Of a stretch of DNA of 64,000 bases, positions 56,506 to 64,000 are shown in pieces (within the stretch, counting starts at the first letter, position 1; every line of letters begins with the position of its first letter). The notes under the pieces are model-generated. The model saw only the letters and a list, made by a program, of their open reading frames with translations, did not search any database and was not told where the DNA came from. Made by a program: the position numbers and the translations under genes. The DNA is from Comamonadaceae bacterium OH2545_COT-014 (GTDB taxonomy: Bacteria; Pseudomonadota; Gammaproteobacteria; Burkholderiales; Burkholderiaceae_C). The stretch covers positions 62,001 through 126,000 of the forward strand of contig RQYR01000004.1 of NCBI GenBank assembly GCA_003859965.1, read 5' to 3'.

Positions 56506-59391
56506 TCACTGGCAGGCTTCGCAGCCGGGGTCGTCGATGGCGCAGAACTTCACGTCGGTGGCGGGTTCGGCGGCCGCGGCTGGCGCCGCGCCGTGGCTGG
56601 CGCCGGCTTGCGGCACGGCGTTCAGGCGGCCAGATTGCACGGTGGATTTTTCGGCCTGCGTGGCGCTGGTGGTGCGCAGGTAGTAGGTGGTCTTCAGCCC
56701 GCGCAGCCAGGCGAGCTTGTAGGTCTCGTCCAGCTTCTTGCCGCTGGCGCCGGCCATGTAGATGTTCAGGCTCTGCGCCTGGTCGATCCACTTCTGGCGG
56801 CGCGCGGCGGCTTCCACCAGCCACTTGGGCTCGATTTCGAAGGCGGTGGCGTACAGCTGCTTGATGTCAGCCGGCACGCGGTCGATGGGGGCGAGCGAGC
56901 CGTCGAAGTGCTTGAGGTCCATCACCATCACATCGTCCCACAGGCCCAGGCGCTTGAGATCCTGCACCAGGTACTGGTTGATGACGGTGAACTCGCCCGA
57001 GAGGTTGCTCTTGACCGAGAGGTTGCCGAAGCACGGCTCGATGGAGGCATCCACGCCGACGATGTTGCTGATGGTGGCGGTGGGGGCGATGGCCACGCAG
57101 TTACTGTTGCGCATGCCGTCGCGCGCTATTTTTATGCGCAGCGCGTCCCAGTCCAGCGTGGCGGCGCGGTCCACGTCCACGTGGCCGCCGCGCGCCTGTT
57201 CCAGCAGGCTGAGCGTGTCCAGCGGCAGCACGCCCTGGTCCCACAGCGAGCCCTTGTAGCTGGAGTAGCGCCCGCGCTCGGCGGCCAGCTCGGTGCTGGC
57301 CCAGTAGGCGTGGTAGCAGATGGCTTCCATGGACTGGTCGGCGAACTGCACGGCGGCTTCGGAGCCGTAGGGAATGCGCAGCGCGTACAGCGCGTCCTGA
57401 AAGCCCATCAGGCCCAGGCCCACGGGGCGGTGGCGCAGGTTGGCGTCGCGCGCCTTCTTCACGGCGTAGTAGTTGATGTCGATCACGTTGTCGAGCATGC
57501 GCATCGCGGTGGCGATGGTGCGCCCTAGCTTGTCGTGGTCGAGCGCGCCGTCCTTCAGGTGGCGCGGCAGGTTCACGCTGCCCAGGTTGCAGACGGCGGT
57601 TTCGCTGTCGCTGGTGTTCAGGGTGATCTCGGTGCACAGGTTGCTGGAATGCACCACGCCGGCGTGCTGCTGCGGTGAGCGGATGTTGCAGGCGTCCTTG
57701 AAGGTGATCCAGGGGTGGCCCGTCTCGAACAGCATGGAGAGCATCTTGCGCCACAGGTCCACTGCGGGCAGGGTCTTGCTGGGCTGAATCTCGCCGCGCG
57801 CGGCCTTTTCTTCGCAGGCCAGGTAGGCGGCTTCAAACTCGGCGCCGAACTTGTCGTGCAAATCGGGCACGCTGCTGGGGGAAAACAGCGTCCACTGGCC
57901 CTTTTCCATCACGCGCTTCATGAACAGGTCGGGAATCCAGTTGGCCGTGTTCATGTCGTGCGTGCGGCGGCGGTCGTCGCCGGTGTTCTTGCGCAGTTCC
58001 AGAAACTCCTCGATGTCCAGGTGCCAAGTTTCCAGATAGGTGCAGACCGCGCCCTTGCGCTTGCCGCCCTGGTTGACGGCCACGGCCGTGTCGTTGACCA
58101 CTTTCAGGAAAGGCACCACGCCTTGCGACTCGCCGTTGGTGCCCTTGATGTGGCTGCCCAGGGCGCGCACGCGCGTCCAGTCGTTGCCCAGGCCGCCGGC
58201 GAACTTGGACAGCAGCGCGTTTTCCTTGATGCTTTCGTAGATGCCGTCCAGGTCGTCCGGCACCGTGGTCAGGTAGCAGCTCGACAGCTGCGGGCGGCGC
58301 GTGCCGCTGTTGAACAGCGTGGGCGTGCTGCTCATGAAGTCGAAGCTGGAGAGCGCCTCGTAGAATTCGATGGCGCGCGCCTCGCGGTCGATCTCGTTGA
58401 GCGCCAGTCCCATGGCTACGCGCATGAAGAAGGCCTGCGGCAGCTCGATGCGCTGCTTGCGCACGTGCAGGAAGTAGCGGTCGTACAGTGTTTGTAGGCC
58501 CAGGTAGTCGAACTGCATGTCGCGCTCGGGCTTGAGGGCCGCGCCCAGGCGCGCCAGGTCGAATTGCAGCAGGCGCTCGTCCAGCAGCTCGTGCGCCACG
58601 CCCTTTTTGATGAACTGCGGGAAATAGTCCGCATAGCGCCTGGCCAGGCTGGCCGGGGTCACGGCCTCGCCCAGCACCTCGGCGGCGATGGTGTGCAGCA
58701 GCAGGCGCGCCGTGGCGTAGGTGTAGCCGGGGTCTTTCTCGATCAACGTGCGCGCGGCCAGGATGGCGGCCTTGTACACCTCTTCCTCCGGCACGCCGTC
58801 GTACAGGTTGCGCAGCGTCTCGGCCAGGATGGGGGCGCTTTTCACGTCATCGCCCAGCCCCTGGCAGGCCTGGTCGAAAAGGGCTTGCAGGGCAGGTATA
58901 TCAAGCGCAACGCGCTCTCCTTTTCGTAGCGCATGCAGCGCCGGCGCGGCTGGCGCCTGCGCCGCCTGCTGCTGCGCGCGCTCCTGCGCGCGGCGCTCGC
59001 GGTAGAGCACGTAGGCGCGCGCCACCTCGTGGTGGCCGCTGCGCATCAGGCCCAGCTCCACCTGGTCCTGCACGTCCTCGATGTGGAAGGTGCCGCCCGC
59101 CGGGCGCGAGCGCATCAGCGCGCGCACCACGCCCTGCGTCAGCCCGTCCACCACCTCGCGCACGCTGGCCGAGGCTGCGCCCTGCGTGCCGTGCACGGCC
59201 AGAAAGGCCTTCATCATGGCCACGGCGATCTTGCTCGGCTCGAAGGCCACCACGGCGCCATTGCGGCGGATGATCTGGTAGTGCGCCATCAGCTCCTGCG
59301 CTTCAGGCGAAGCGCCACCGGAAGCCAAAGCGGGCGAGGCGGACGAGGCGGTAGCGGGCGTGGCAGGCGGCGCACGGAAAGCGGTTTGCAT
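56506..59391 (-). CDS. nrdA: Ribonucleoside-diphosphate reductase subunit alpha, class Ia
   Basis: NrdA makes deoxyribonucleotides from ribonucleoside diphosphates. The 961-residue protein has an N-terminal ATP-cone (about 62-155, YQIIRRNGAVVAFEPSKIAVAMMKAF in pieces), the catalytic barrel with NLCTEI and ETAVCNLGSVNL, and a C-terminal cysteine pair in CEACQ for re-reduction. The Ala/Pro-rich head and long tail explain the size, above the 761 residues of E. coli. Two NrdR-box-like sites lie upstream, so the regulator NrdR should control it. Confidence 0.96.
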   Translation of the reverse strand: MQTAFRAPPATPATASSASPALASGGASPEAQELMAHYQIIRRNGAVVAFEPSKIAVAMMKAFLAVHGTQGAASASVREVVDGLTQGVVRALMRSRPAGGTFHIEDVQDQVELGLMRSGHHEVARAYVLYRERRAQERAQQQAAQAPAAPALHALRKGERVALDIPALQALFDQACQGLGDDVKSAPILAETLRNLYDGVPEEEVYKAAILAARTLIEKDPGYTYATARLLLHTIAAEVLGEAVTPASLARRYADYFPQFIKKGVAHELLDERLLQFDLARLGAALKPERDMQFDYLGLQTLYDRYFLHVRKQRIELPQAFFMRVAMGLALNEIDREARAIEFYEALSSFDFMSSTPTLFNSGTRRPQLSSCYLTTVPDDLDGIYESIKENALLSKFAGGLGNDWTRVRALGSHIKGTNGESQGVVPFLKVVNDTAVAVNQGGKRKGAVCTYLETWHLDIEEFLELRKNTGDDRRRTHDMNTANWIPDLFMKRVMEKGQWTLFSPSSVPDLHDKFGAEFEAAYLACEEKAARGEIQPSKTLPAVDLWRKMLSMLFETGHPWITFKDACNIRSPQQHAGVVHSSNLCTEITLNTSDSETAVCNLGSVNLPRHLKDGALDHDKLGRTIATAMRMLDNVIDINYYAVKKARDANLRHRPVGLGLMGFQDALYALRIPYGSEAAVQFADQSMEAICYHAYWASTELAAERGRYSSYKGSLWDQGVLPLDTLSLLEQARGGHVDVDRAATLDWDALRIKIARDGMRNSNCVAIAPTATISNIVGVDASIEPCFGNLSVKSNLSGEFTVINQYLVQDLKRLGLWDDVMVMDLKHFDGSLAPIDRVPADIKQLYATAFEIEPKWLVEAAARRQKWIDQAQSLNIYMAGASGKKLDETYKLAWLRGLKTTYYLRTTSATQAEKSTVQSGRLNAVPQAGASHGAAPAAAAEPATDVKFCAIDDPGCEACQ

Positions 59392-59493
59392 GCGGTTCCT
59401 TCGAGGGCAGTCAACGGAGAAAGCGCCGCAGCAAGGCGGCGCCAGAAAAGCGGGCAAGACACGCGCCAAGGCGTGCCTATCTTGAGACGAGGG

Positions 59494-59539
59494 GCACTAT
59501 ATATAGCGTTTTGCATAAGTTCAATACGCTATAGGTAGT
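59494..59539 (-). promoter_or_regulatory. Tandem NrdR boxes upstream of nrdA
   Basis: GCACTATATATAGCGT (59494-59509) differs from the NrdR consensus ACACTATATATAGTGT at two positions. ATACGCTATAGGTAGT (59524-59539) is a weaker match that shares the central CTATA core. The centres are 30 bp apart, about three helix turns, as needed for NrdR pairs. The site is about 105 bp before the nrdA start. The rest of the 302-bp gap 59392-59693 has only a fragment of repeat family 2 at 59651-59668. Confidence 0.72.
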
Positions 59540-59693
59540 AGTTTTGGCGAAGCGACGGCCCGTGCGGCCTGGGCGGCTTTTTGGCCCGCGAAGCCGCGCA
59601 ATTGCTGGTGCGCGCGGCGCAGATGCCCGGCTGGCCGTGGCGGGCGACTGCTATTGAAAAAGTAGTTGTGCGAACCGAGGGGAATTGGGCGGC

Positions 59694-60305
59694 TCAGGGA
59701 AATTGCCAGCCGGGCCGGCCGGTCAGGCGCCGCAGGCGCGGCCAGTCGAAGCCGGGGCCGGGATCTTGCTTGCGGCCGGGGGCAATGTGCTCGTGCCCGG
59801 CCACGGCGCGGATGGGGTGCTGCGTGCCAATGGCGCGGCACAGGGCGGCCAGCGCGGCGTATTGCACGGCCTCGAACATGTGGCCCTCCAGGCCCTCCAG
59901 TTCGATGCCCACGGAAAAGTCGTTGCAGTTGGCACGCCCCCGGTGGCTGGACGCGCCGGCGTGCCAGGCGCGCGCCTGGGTGCTGGCGAACTGCCACAGC
60001 GCCCCGTCGCGCCGGATGAAGAAGTGGGCCGACACTTGCAGCCCGCGTATCTGCTGGAAATAGGGGTGCGCGTCCCAGTCCAGCGTGTTGGTGAACAGGC
60101 GCGGCACTGCGTCGCCGCCGTATTCGCCCGGCGGCAGGCTGATGGAATGGATAACCAGCAGATCGACGGCCACGCCGGCGGGGCGCTCGCCCACGTTGGG
60201 CGAAGGACAGCGGCGCGCGGGGGCGTACCAGCCCGCTTGCCAGAGCGGCGCAGGCGCCACGGGCCTGGCGGCGGCGCGGCTGTGTTCAGGTGGCGTCGCT
60301 GGCAT
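59694..60305 (-). CDS. ampD: 1,6-anhydro-N-acetylmuramyl-L-alanine amidase AmpD
   Basis: AmpD cuts recycled anhydro-muropeptides in the cytoplasm and thus affects cell-wall recycling and beta-lactamase control. The 203-residue protein has the zinc-ligand His in LLVIHSISLP, then AWHAGASSHRGRANCNDFSVGIELEG and AGHEHIAPGRKQDPGPGFDW, in pieces, all typical. There is no signal peptide, so it is the cytoplasmic type. It overlaps the end of the pilR-like gene by 20 bp, so it is likely in the same operon. Confidence 0.95.
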   Translation of the reverse strand: MPATPPEHSRAAARPVAPAPLWQAGWYAPARRCPSPNVGERPAGVAVDLLVIHSISLPPGEYGGDAVPRLFTNTLDWDAHPYFQQIRGLQVSAHFFIRRDGALWQFASTQARAWHAGASSHRGRANCNDFSVGIELEGLEGHMFEAVQYAALAALCRAIGTQHPIRAVAGHEHIAPGRKQDPGPGFDWPRLRRLTGRPGWQFP

Positions 60306-61908
60306 CGGGGGTTTCGTCGCCGGCGCTGCCGGGCGGCGTGATGCCCAGGCGCGACATGCGGTAACGGATTTGCCGCAGGTTCAAACCCAGGCGGGCCGCG
60401 GCGGCCGTGCGGTTGAAGCCGGTTTCATGGAGGGCGCGCACCAGCACGGCGCGCTCCTGCTGGTCAAGCCAGGCCTCCAGGTTGTCAGGCAGGGGGGCGT
60501 CTGGCGCGGGCAGGGAAGGCGCGGCGGGCGGCGGGCTGTCGCCTGGCGGTGTCTGCGCGGCGGCCTCCAAAGCGGCTGGCGCCGATACCGCTGGCGCAGC
60601 GGGCAAGGCGGGCGCGGCGGGCGCCGTGGCCCAGTCGGCGGAGGTTGCCGGGGCGCTGCCGCGTTCCACCACTTCGCCCAGCGCCACGGCGCGGTGCAGC
60701 AGGTTTTCCAGCTCGCGCACATTGCCTTCCAGCGGCTGGGCGGCAATGTCCTGCATGAGCGCCGGGGTCAGCGCCAGCGGCGGGCTGCCAGACTCGTGGG
60801 CGATGCGCGCCAGCAGCGCCTCGCACAGCGCGGGCAGGTCTTCGCGCCGCTCGCGCAGCGGAGGCACGGTGATTTCGATGACGTTCAGGCGGTAATACAG
60901 GTCTTGCCGGAAGCGGCCGGCCTGCACTTCGGCCGCCAGATCCTTGTGGGTGGCGCTGACGATGCGCACGTCCACCGGCTCTTCCTGTGTGGCGCCCAGC
61001 GGGCGCACGCGCCGCTCCTGAATGGCGCGCAGCAGCTTGGCCTGCATGGCCAGCGGCAAGTCGCCAATTTCGTCCAGAAACAGGGTGCCGCCCTGCGCTG
61101 CCTGGAAAAAGCCGTCGCGGTCTTGCGCCGCGCCGGTGTAGGAGCCTTTGCGCGCGCCGAAGAACTCGGCCTCCAGCAAGTTCTCGGGGATGGCGCCGCA
61201 GTTCACCGGCACGAAAGGGCCGCTGGCGCGGTGGCTGCAGGCGTGCACGGCGCCCGCTACCAGCTCCTTGCCCGTGCCGGATTCGCCATGCACCAGCACC
61301 GGCGCCATGCTGCGCGCCACCTTGGCAATGCGCTGCTTGACGCCCTGCATGGCGGCGGATTGGCCCACCAAGCGCGCGAGCGCACCAGCGCCCGCCGAGT
61401 CCTCGCCAGCGGCCACGCACGGCGCGGATACGGGGGGCGTGGATACGGCGGGCGGCACGGGGGCTGGGTGCGCGGCGGGCGGCGTGGCCGGGGCGGGCGC
61501 GCTGGCGGGAGCGGGCCGGGCTGCCGGGCCGCTTTGCAGGGCCGAGGCCACCACGCTGCGCAGCTGCTTGGGGTCAACCGGCTTGGTCAGGTAGTCGAAC
61601 GCGCCAGCCTTCAGCGCTTCGACCGCGTTTTCGGCCGAGCCGTAGGCGGTCACCATGATGCTGCGCTCGGGCCGCTGCGCGGCGGCCAGTTCGTGCAGCA
61701 GCGACAGGCCCACGCCGTCAGGCAGGCGCATGTCGGTAATCAGCACGTCGAATGCCGACGTGGCCAGCAGATCGCGCGCTTCGGCCAGCGAACCGGCCGC
61801 TTGCACCTGGTGGCCTTCGCGCAGCAGCGCCAGCTCGTACAGGGTGCGCAGGTCAGGCTCGTCATCCACGACCAGGATGCGGGCGGCTGGGGAGTGGGGC
61901 ACGGTCAT
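60286..61908 (-). CDS. pilR: Sigma-54-dependent response regulator PilR
   Basis: The 540-residue regulator has a receiver domain (about 1-125, ILVVDDEPDL, phosphorylated Asp in VLITDMRLPDG), a Pro/Ala-rich linker (about 130-170), an AAA+ domain with Walker A GESGTGKE and the sigma-54 contact loop GSYTGA (usually GAFTGA or GSFTGA), and a Fis-type HTH at the end (ALHETGFNRTAAAARLGLNLRQIRYRM, in pieces). PilR turns on type IV pilus genes in relatives. It follows pilS by 94 bp. Pilin genes are not in the window. Confidence 0.9.
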   Translation of the reverse strand: MTVPHSPAARILVVDDEPDLRTLYELALLREGHQVQAAGSLAEARDLLATSAFDVLITDMRLPDGVGLSLLHELAAAQRPERSIMVTAYGSAENAVEALKAGAFDYLTKPVDPKQLRSVVASALQSGPAARPAPASAPAPATPPAAHPAPVPPAVSTPPVSAPCVAAGEDSAGAGALARLVGQSAAMQGVKQRIAKVARSMAPVLVHGESGTGKELVAGAVHACSHRASGPFVPVNCGAIPENLLEAEFFGARKGSYTGAAQDRDGFFQAAQGGTLFLDEIGDLPLAMQAKLLRAIQERRVRPLGATQEEPVDVRIVSATHKDLAAEVQAGRFRQDLYYRLNVIEITVPPLRERREDLPALCEALLARIAHESGSPPLALTPALMQDIAAQPLEGNVRELENLLHRAVALGEVVERGSAPATSADWATAPAAPALPAAPAVSAPAALEAAAQTPPGDSPPPAAPSLPAPDAPLPDNLEAWLDQQERAVLVRALHETGFNRTAAAARLGLNLRQIRYRMSRLGITPPGSAGDETPDASDAT

Positions 61909-62002
61909 GGCATTCAGATGCAGGGTGTCACGGGGATGGCGCCACGCGCCAGCAGCGCTGGCCGGGCCAGTGGCGAGGGGGGCGAAACAGCGGTCATCAC
62001 GG

Positions 62003-63745
62003 TCATGAAAGAGAGGCTGTCTTTTGCAGGGTGACGAAAAACTCATTGCCCTCGGTGCAGGCGCCCTGGCGTTCGCGCGAAGTGCGCTCGTAGGCAATGG
62101 CGGCGGCGTGGCGCTCGCACAGCTCGCGGCAGATGTACAGGCCCAGGCCGCTGGAACGGCTTTCAGACGAGAAGAACGGCTCGAACAGGTGGCGCTGCAC
62201 GGCAGGCTCCAGGGCGGCGGCATCGCTCCACACGGCCAGCCGCGCCTGGCCGCCCGGCAGCGACTGCGTGCTGACCTGAATGGCGCCTTCATCGCGCCCG
62301 GCATAGCGCAGCGCGTTGTCCAGCAGGTTGACGAGCACGCGGCGCAGGTGGTCGGTGGCAAAGCGCACCTGCACGCCGGGCGCTGCCAGCGTGATGCGCA
62401 AGGCGCCTTTGATGCCGTGCTGGCGCGCCCAGTCGGCGCAGATGGCGGCGGCTTCGTCATCCAGCGCCAGATGCTGGCGCTCGCCCGCGCCGCCGCCCTG
62501 GTGCTGCACGCGGGCGATGTCAAGCACGTCATCGACGATGCGGCCCAGGCGCTGCGCGTTTTGCGCCACCATGTCGGCCAGGCGGCGCTGCGCCGGTGCG
62601 TCCAGCTCTTCCAGCAAGAGCGCATTGGCCTGGCTGATGGCGGCCAGCGGGTTGCGGATTTCATGCGCCACGGCGGCCGACATGCGGCCCATGGCGGCCA
62701 GCTTTTCGGTGCGCACGCGCGCCTCCAGTTCGCGTAAATCCTGCATGAACAGCACGCACAACCCTTTGCCGCGCGCGCCGGGCGCGGGGGTGCGCTGCAC
62801 GCGCACCTGTGCATGGCTGCGGGCGCGGCCACGGTGGTTCAGCGTGACTTCGGCGGTTTGCACTTCGTCACTGGCAAAGGCCTGGCGCACCAGGTCGGCC
62901 AGCGGCGTCCAGGCGGGCTCGTCGTCCAGGCTGAAGCGGTGCGGCGTCACCTCGTCGTCAGAGCCCAGCATCAGCCGGGCGGCCGGGTTGGCGGCGCGCA
63001 CGGTGCGGGCCTCGTCCACCACCAGCACGCCTTCGGGCAGGTGCTCGATCACCAGGTCGTTCACCAGCGACTGCACCTGCGCCTCGGCGCGGCTGCGGTA
63101 CGCCAGGTCTTCCTGGCGTGCCAGCCGCGCTGATAGCTGGCTGGTCAGCAAGGCGAGCAGAAACAGCCCGGTGCCGGTCAGGGCCGCCTGCGTGACGCTG
63201 GTCACTGAATCGGTCCAGGCCAGCAGATTCACCCAGGCCGCGTGGCCCAGCAGCAGCAGCGTGGCGGCGGCGGCCACGCCCAGCGCCATGGCGCGGCTGC
63301 CCAGCATGGCAGTCATCAGCACGGGCAGCACGAATAGCGGGGTGTAGTTCACCGCGCCGGTCTGGCCCAGTTGCAGCAGCGTGAACATGGCCAGATCGAT
63401 CCCCACCAGCCACAAGCCATGCCAGGGCATGCCCAGGGCGCGGCTGCGGGGCTTCAGCCACAGGCGTGCGGCCAGCGTCAGCAGCAGATACGCCATGCAG
63501 GCCCACGTCAGCCAGGCCGCCGGATAGCGCCCCATGCCGTAGGCCATGCCCTGCAGGGCCAGCAAGGCCACGGCCACCAGCAGGCGCGCCGACATGAAGG
63601 TTTGCCACAGGCGCGCAAAGCCGGCTTCGGCCGCCGGTGCCAGCGGGGGGGCGGCGCTGGCGGCGGGCGGCTGGGTGTCCAGCGTGGTCAGCCCGGCGTC
63701 ATTCACCGGGAAAGCGGGGGCCTGGCTGCCGCTGTGCACAGGCAT
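62003..63745 (-). CDS. pilS: Sensor histidine kinase PilS
   Basis: The 580-residue kinase has a membrane domain with about six helices (about 45-210, with LLVAVALLALQGMAYG and LLTLAARLWLKPRSRALG), a PAS-like region (about 235-330, VLVVDEARTVRAANPAARLML), a phosphoacceptor block AAVAHEIRNPLAAISQANALL and a HATPase domain with NLLDNALRYAG and SSGLGLYICRELC. This matches PilS, the partner of PilR. The ATG at 63745 was chosen; it is 3 bp after the PP0621-type gene. Confidence 0.92.
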   Translation of the reverse strand: MPVHSGSQAPAFPVNDAGLTTLDTQPPAASAAPPLAPAAEAGFARLWQTFMSARLLVAVALLALQGMAYGMGRYPAAWLTWACMAYLLLTLAARLWLKPRSRALGMPWHGLWLVGIDLAMFTLLQLGQTGAVNYTPLFVLPVLMTAMLGSRAMALGVAAAATLLLLGHAAWVNLLAWTDSVTSVTQAALTGTGLFLLALLTSQLSARLARQEDLAYRSRAEAQVQSLVNDLVIEHLPEGVLVVDEARTVRAANPAARLMLGSDDEVTPHRFSLDDEPAWTPLADLVRQAFASDEVQTAEVTLNHRGRARSHAQVRVQRTPAPGARGKGLCVLFMQDLRELEARVRTEKLAAMGRMSAAVAHEIRNPLAAISQANALLLEELDAPAQRRLADMVAQNAQRLGRIVDDVLDIARVQHQGGGAGERQHLALDDEAAAICADWARQHGIKGALRITLAAPGVQVRFATDHLRRVLVNLLDNALRYAGRDEGAIQVSTQSLPGGQARLAVWSDAAALEPAVQRHLFEPFFSSESRSSGLGLYICRELCERHAAAIAYERTSRERQGACTEGNEFFVTLQKTASLS

Positions 63746-63748
63746 GCC

Positions 63749-63988
63749 TCATGCGTGGCCGGTGTCGCCGGCCTGCGCCCGGTGCGCCGCGCTGCAATAA
63801 GCGCCGTGCGCGCCGTGGGCGGCCTCGCTTTCGGGCACATGCGTACCGCAAACGTGGCAGCGCAGCATGGTTTGCACGCGGGGCGGCGGCCGCACGGACG
63901 CGGCTTGCCGCGCCAGGCGACGGCCACGCCGCCACAGCCACACGCCGGCCAGCACGGCCAGCAGCACGATCAGCAGCTTGCCGCTCAT
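63749..63988 (-). CDS. PP0621 family protein
   Basis: The 79-residue protein has one N-terminal membrane helix (about 4-19), a basic linker (RRGRRLARQAASVRPP), and a small Cys motif region MLRCHVCGTHVPESEA...GAYCSAAH that may bind zinc. This is the PP0621 family, of unknown function, often found just before pilS in betaproteobacteria, as here (3 bp before). It is probably the first gene of the pilS-pilR-ampD operon. Confidence 0.78.
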   Translation of the reverse strand: MSGKLLIVLLAVLAGVWLWRRGRRLARQAASVRPPPRVQTMLRCHVCGTHVPESEAAHGAHGAYCSAAHRAQAGDTGHA

Positions 63989-64000
63989 GCCGCGCGCCCC

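Overview
The window looks like chromosomal DNA of a high-GC betaproteobacterium, most likely family Comamonadaceae (Burkholderiales). The reasons are the complete atpIBEFHAGDC operon, leucine-catabolism and short-chain acyl-CoA genes, the carbonic anhydrase-aceK pair, the large NrdA/NrdB pair under NrdR boxes, and two families of dispersed hairpin repeats. I assign no species. I saw no rRNA, tRNA, transposase, phage gene or CRISPR array. Most of the window is conserved housekeeping sequence, with one accessory-looking island at about 35.2-38.2 kb.

Layout. 0-8 kb: a partial GIY-YIG-like gene, a TIGR01777 epimerase with a DUF4166 gene, queA, glpK, and the lipoate set (DUF493, lipB, lipA). 8-15.7 kb: the ATP synthase operon with its promoter and terminator. 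16-23.5 kb: a cyclic-nucleotide-binding protein, an MCE/Mla-type lipid ABC transporter (permease, ATPase, MlaD, lipoprotein) followed by two TPM-domain genes, and a bactofilin. 23.8-35 kb: an OmpR-type two-component pair, an FAD oxidoreductase, a GNAT enzyme, a secreted protein made of two tandem repeats, a PatZ-like ADP-forming acyl-CoA synthetase/acetyltransferase, and an HtpG with an unusual insertion.

35.2-38.2 kb is the most interesting region. It holds a secreted peptide precursor with eight Cys, six of them in an A-x-C-[SG]-K-K-E heptad repeat. It is followed by a DUF692 MNIO-type oxidase, a short DUF2063 partner, a DoxX membrane protein, an ECF sigma factor and a small zinc-finger anti-sigma candidate. 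Together these form a putative self-regulated RiPP metallophore (HvfA/bufferin-like) operon.

38.4-50.3 kb: a DUF454 protein, LiuR-like MerR regulator with isovaleryl-CoA dehydrogenase, carbonic anhydrase-aceK, acetyl-CoA acetyltransferase, an EF-hand lipoprotein next to a Fur-box-like site, and a second acyl-CoA dehydrogenase. 50.4-64 kb: a BMP-type nucleoside ABC transporter without its binding protein, a histone H1-like protein, nrdB-nrdA, and ampD with a PilSR pair and a PP0621-family gene.

Start codons were chosen from family alignment in memory, ribosome binding sites and gene overlaps. All family calls come from reading the protein sequence, without a database search.
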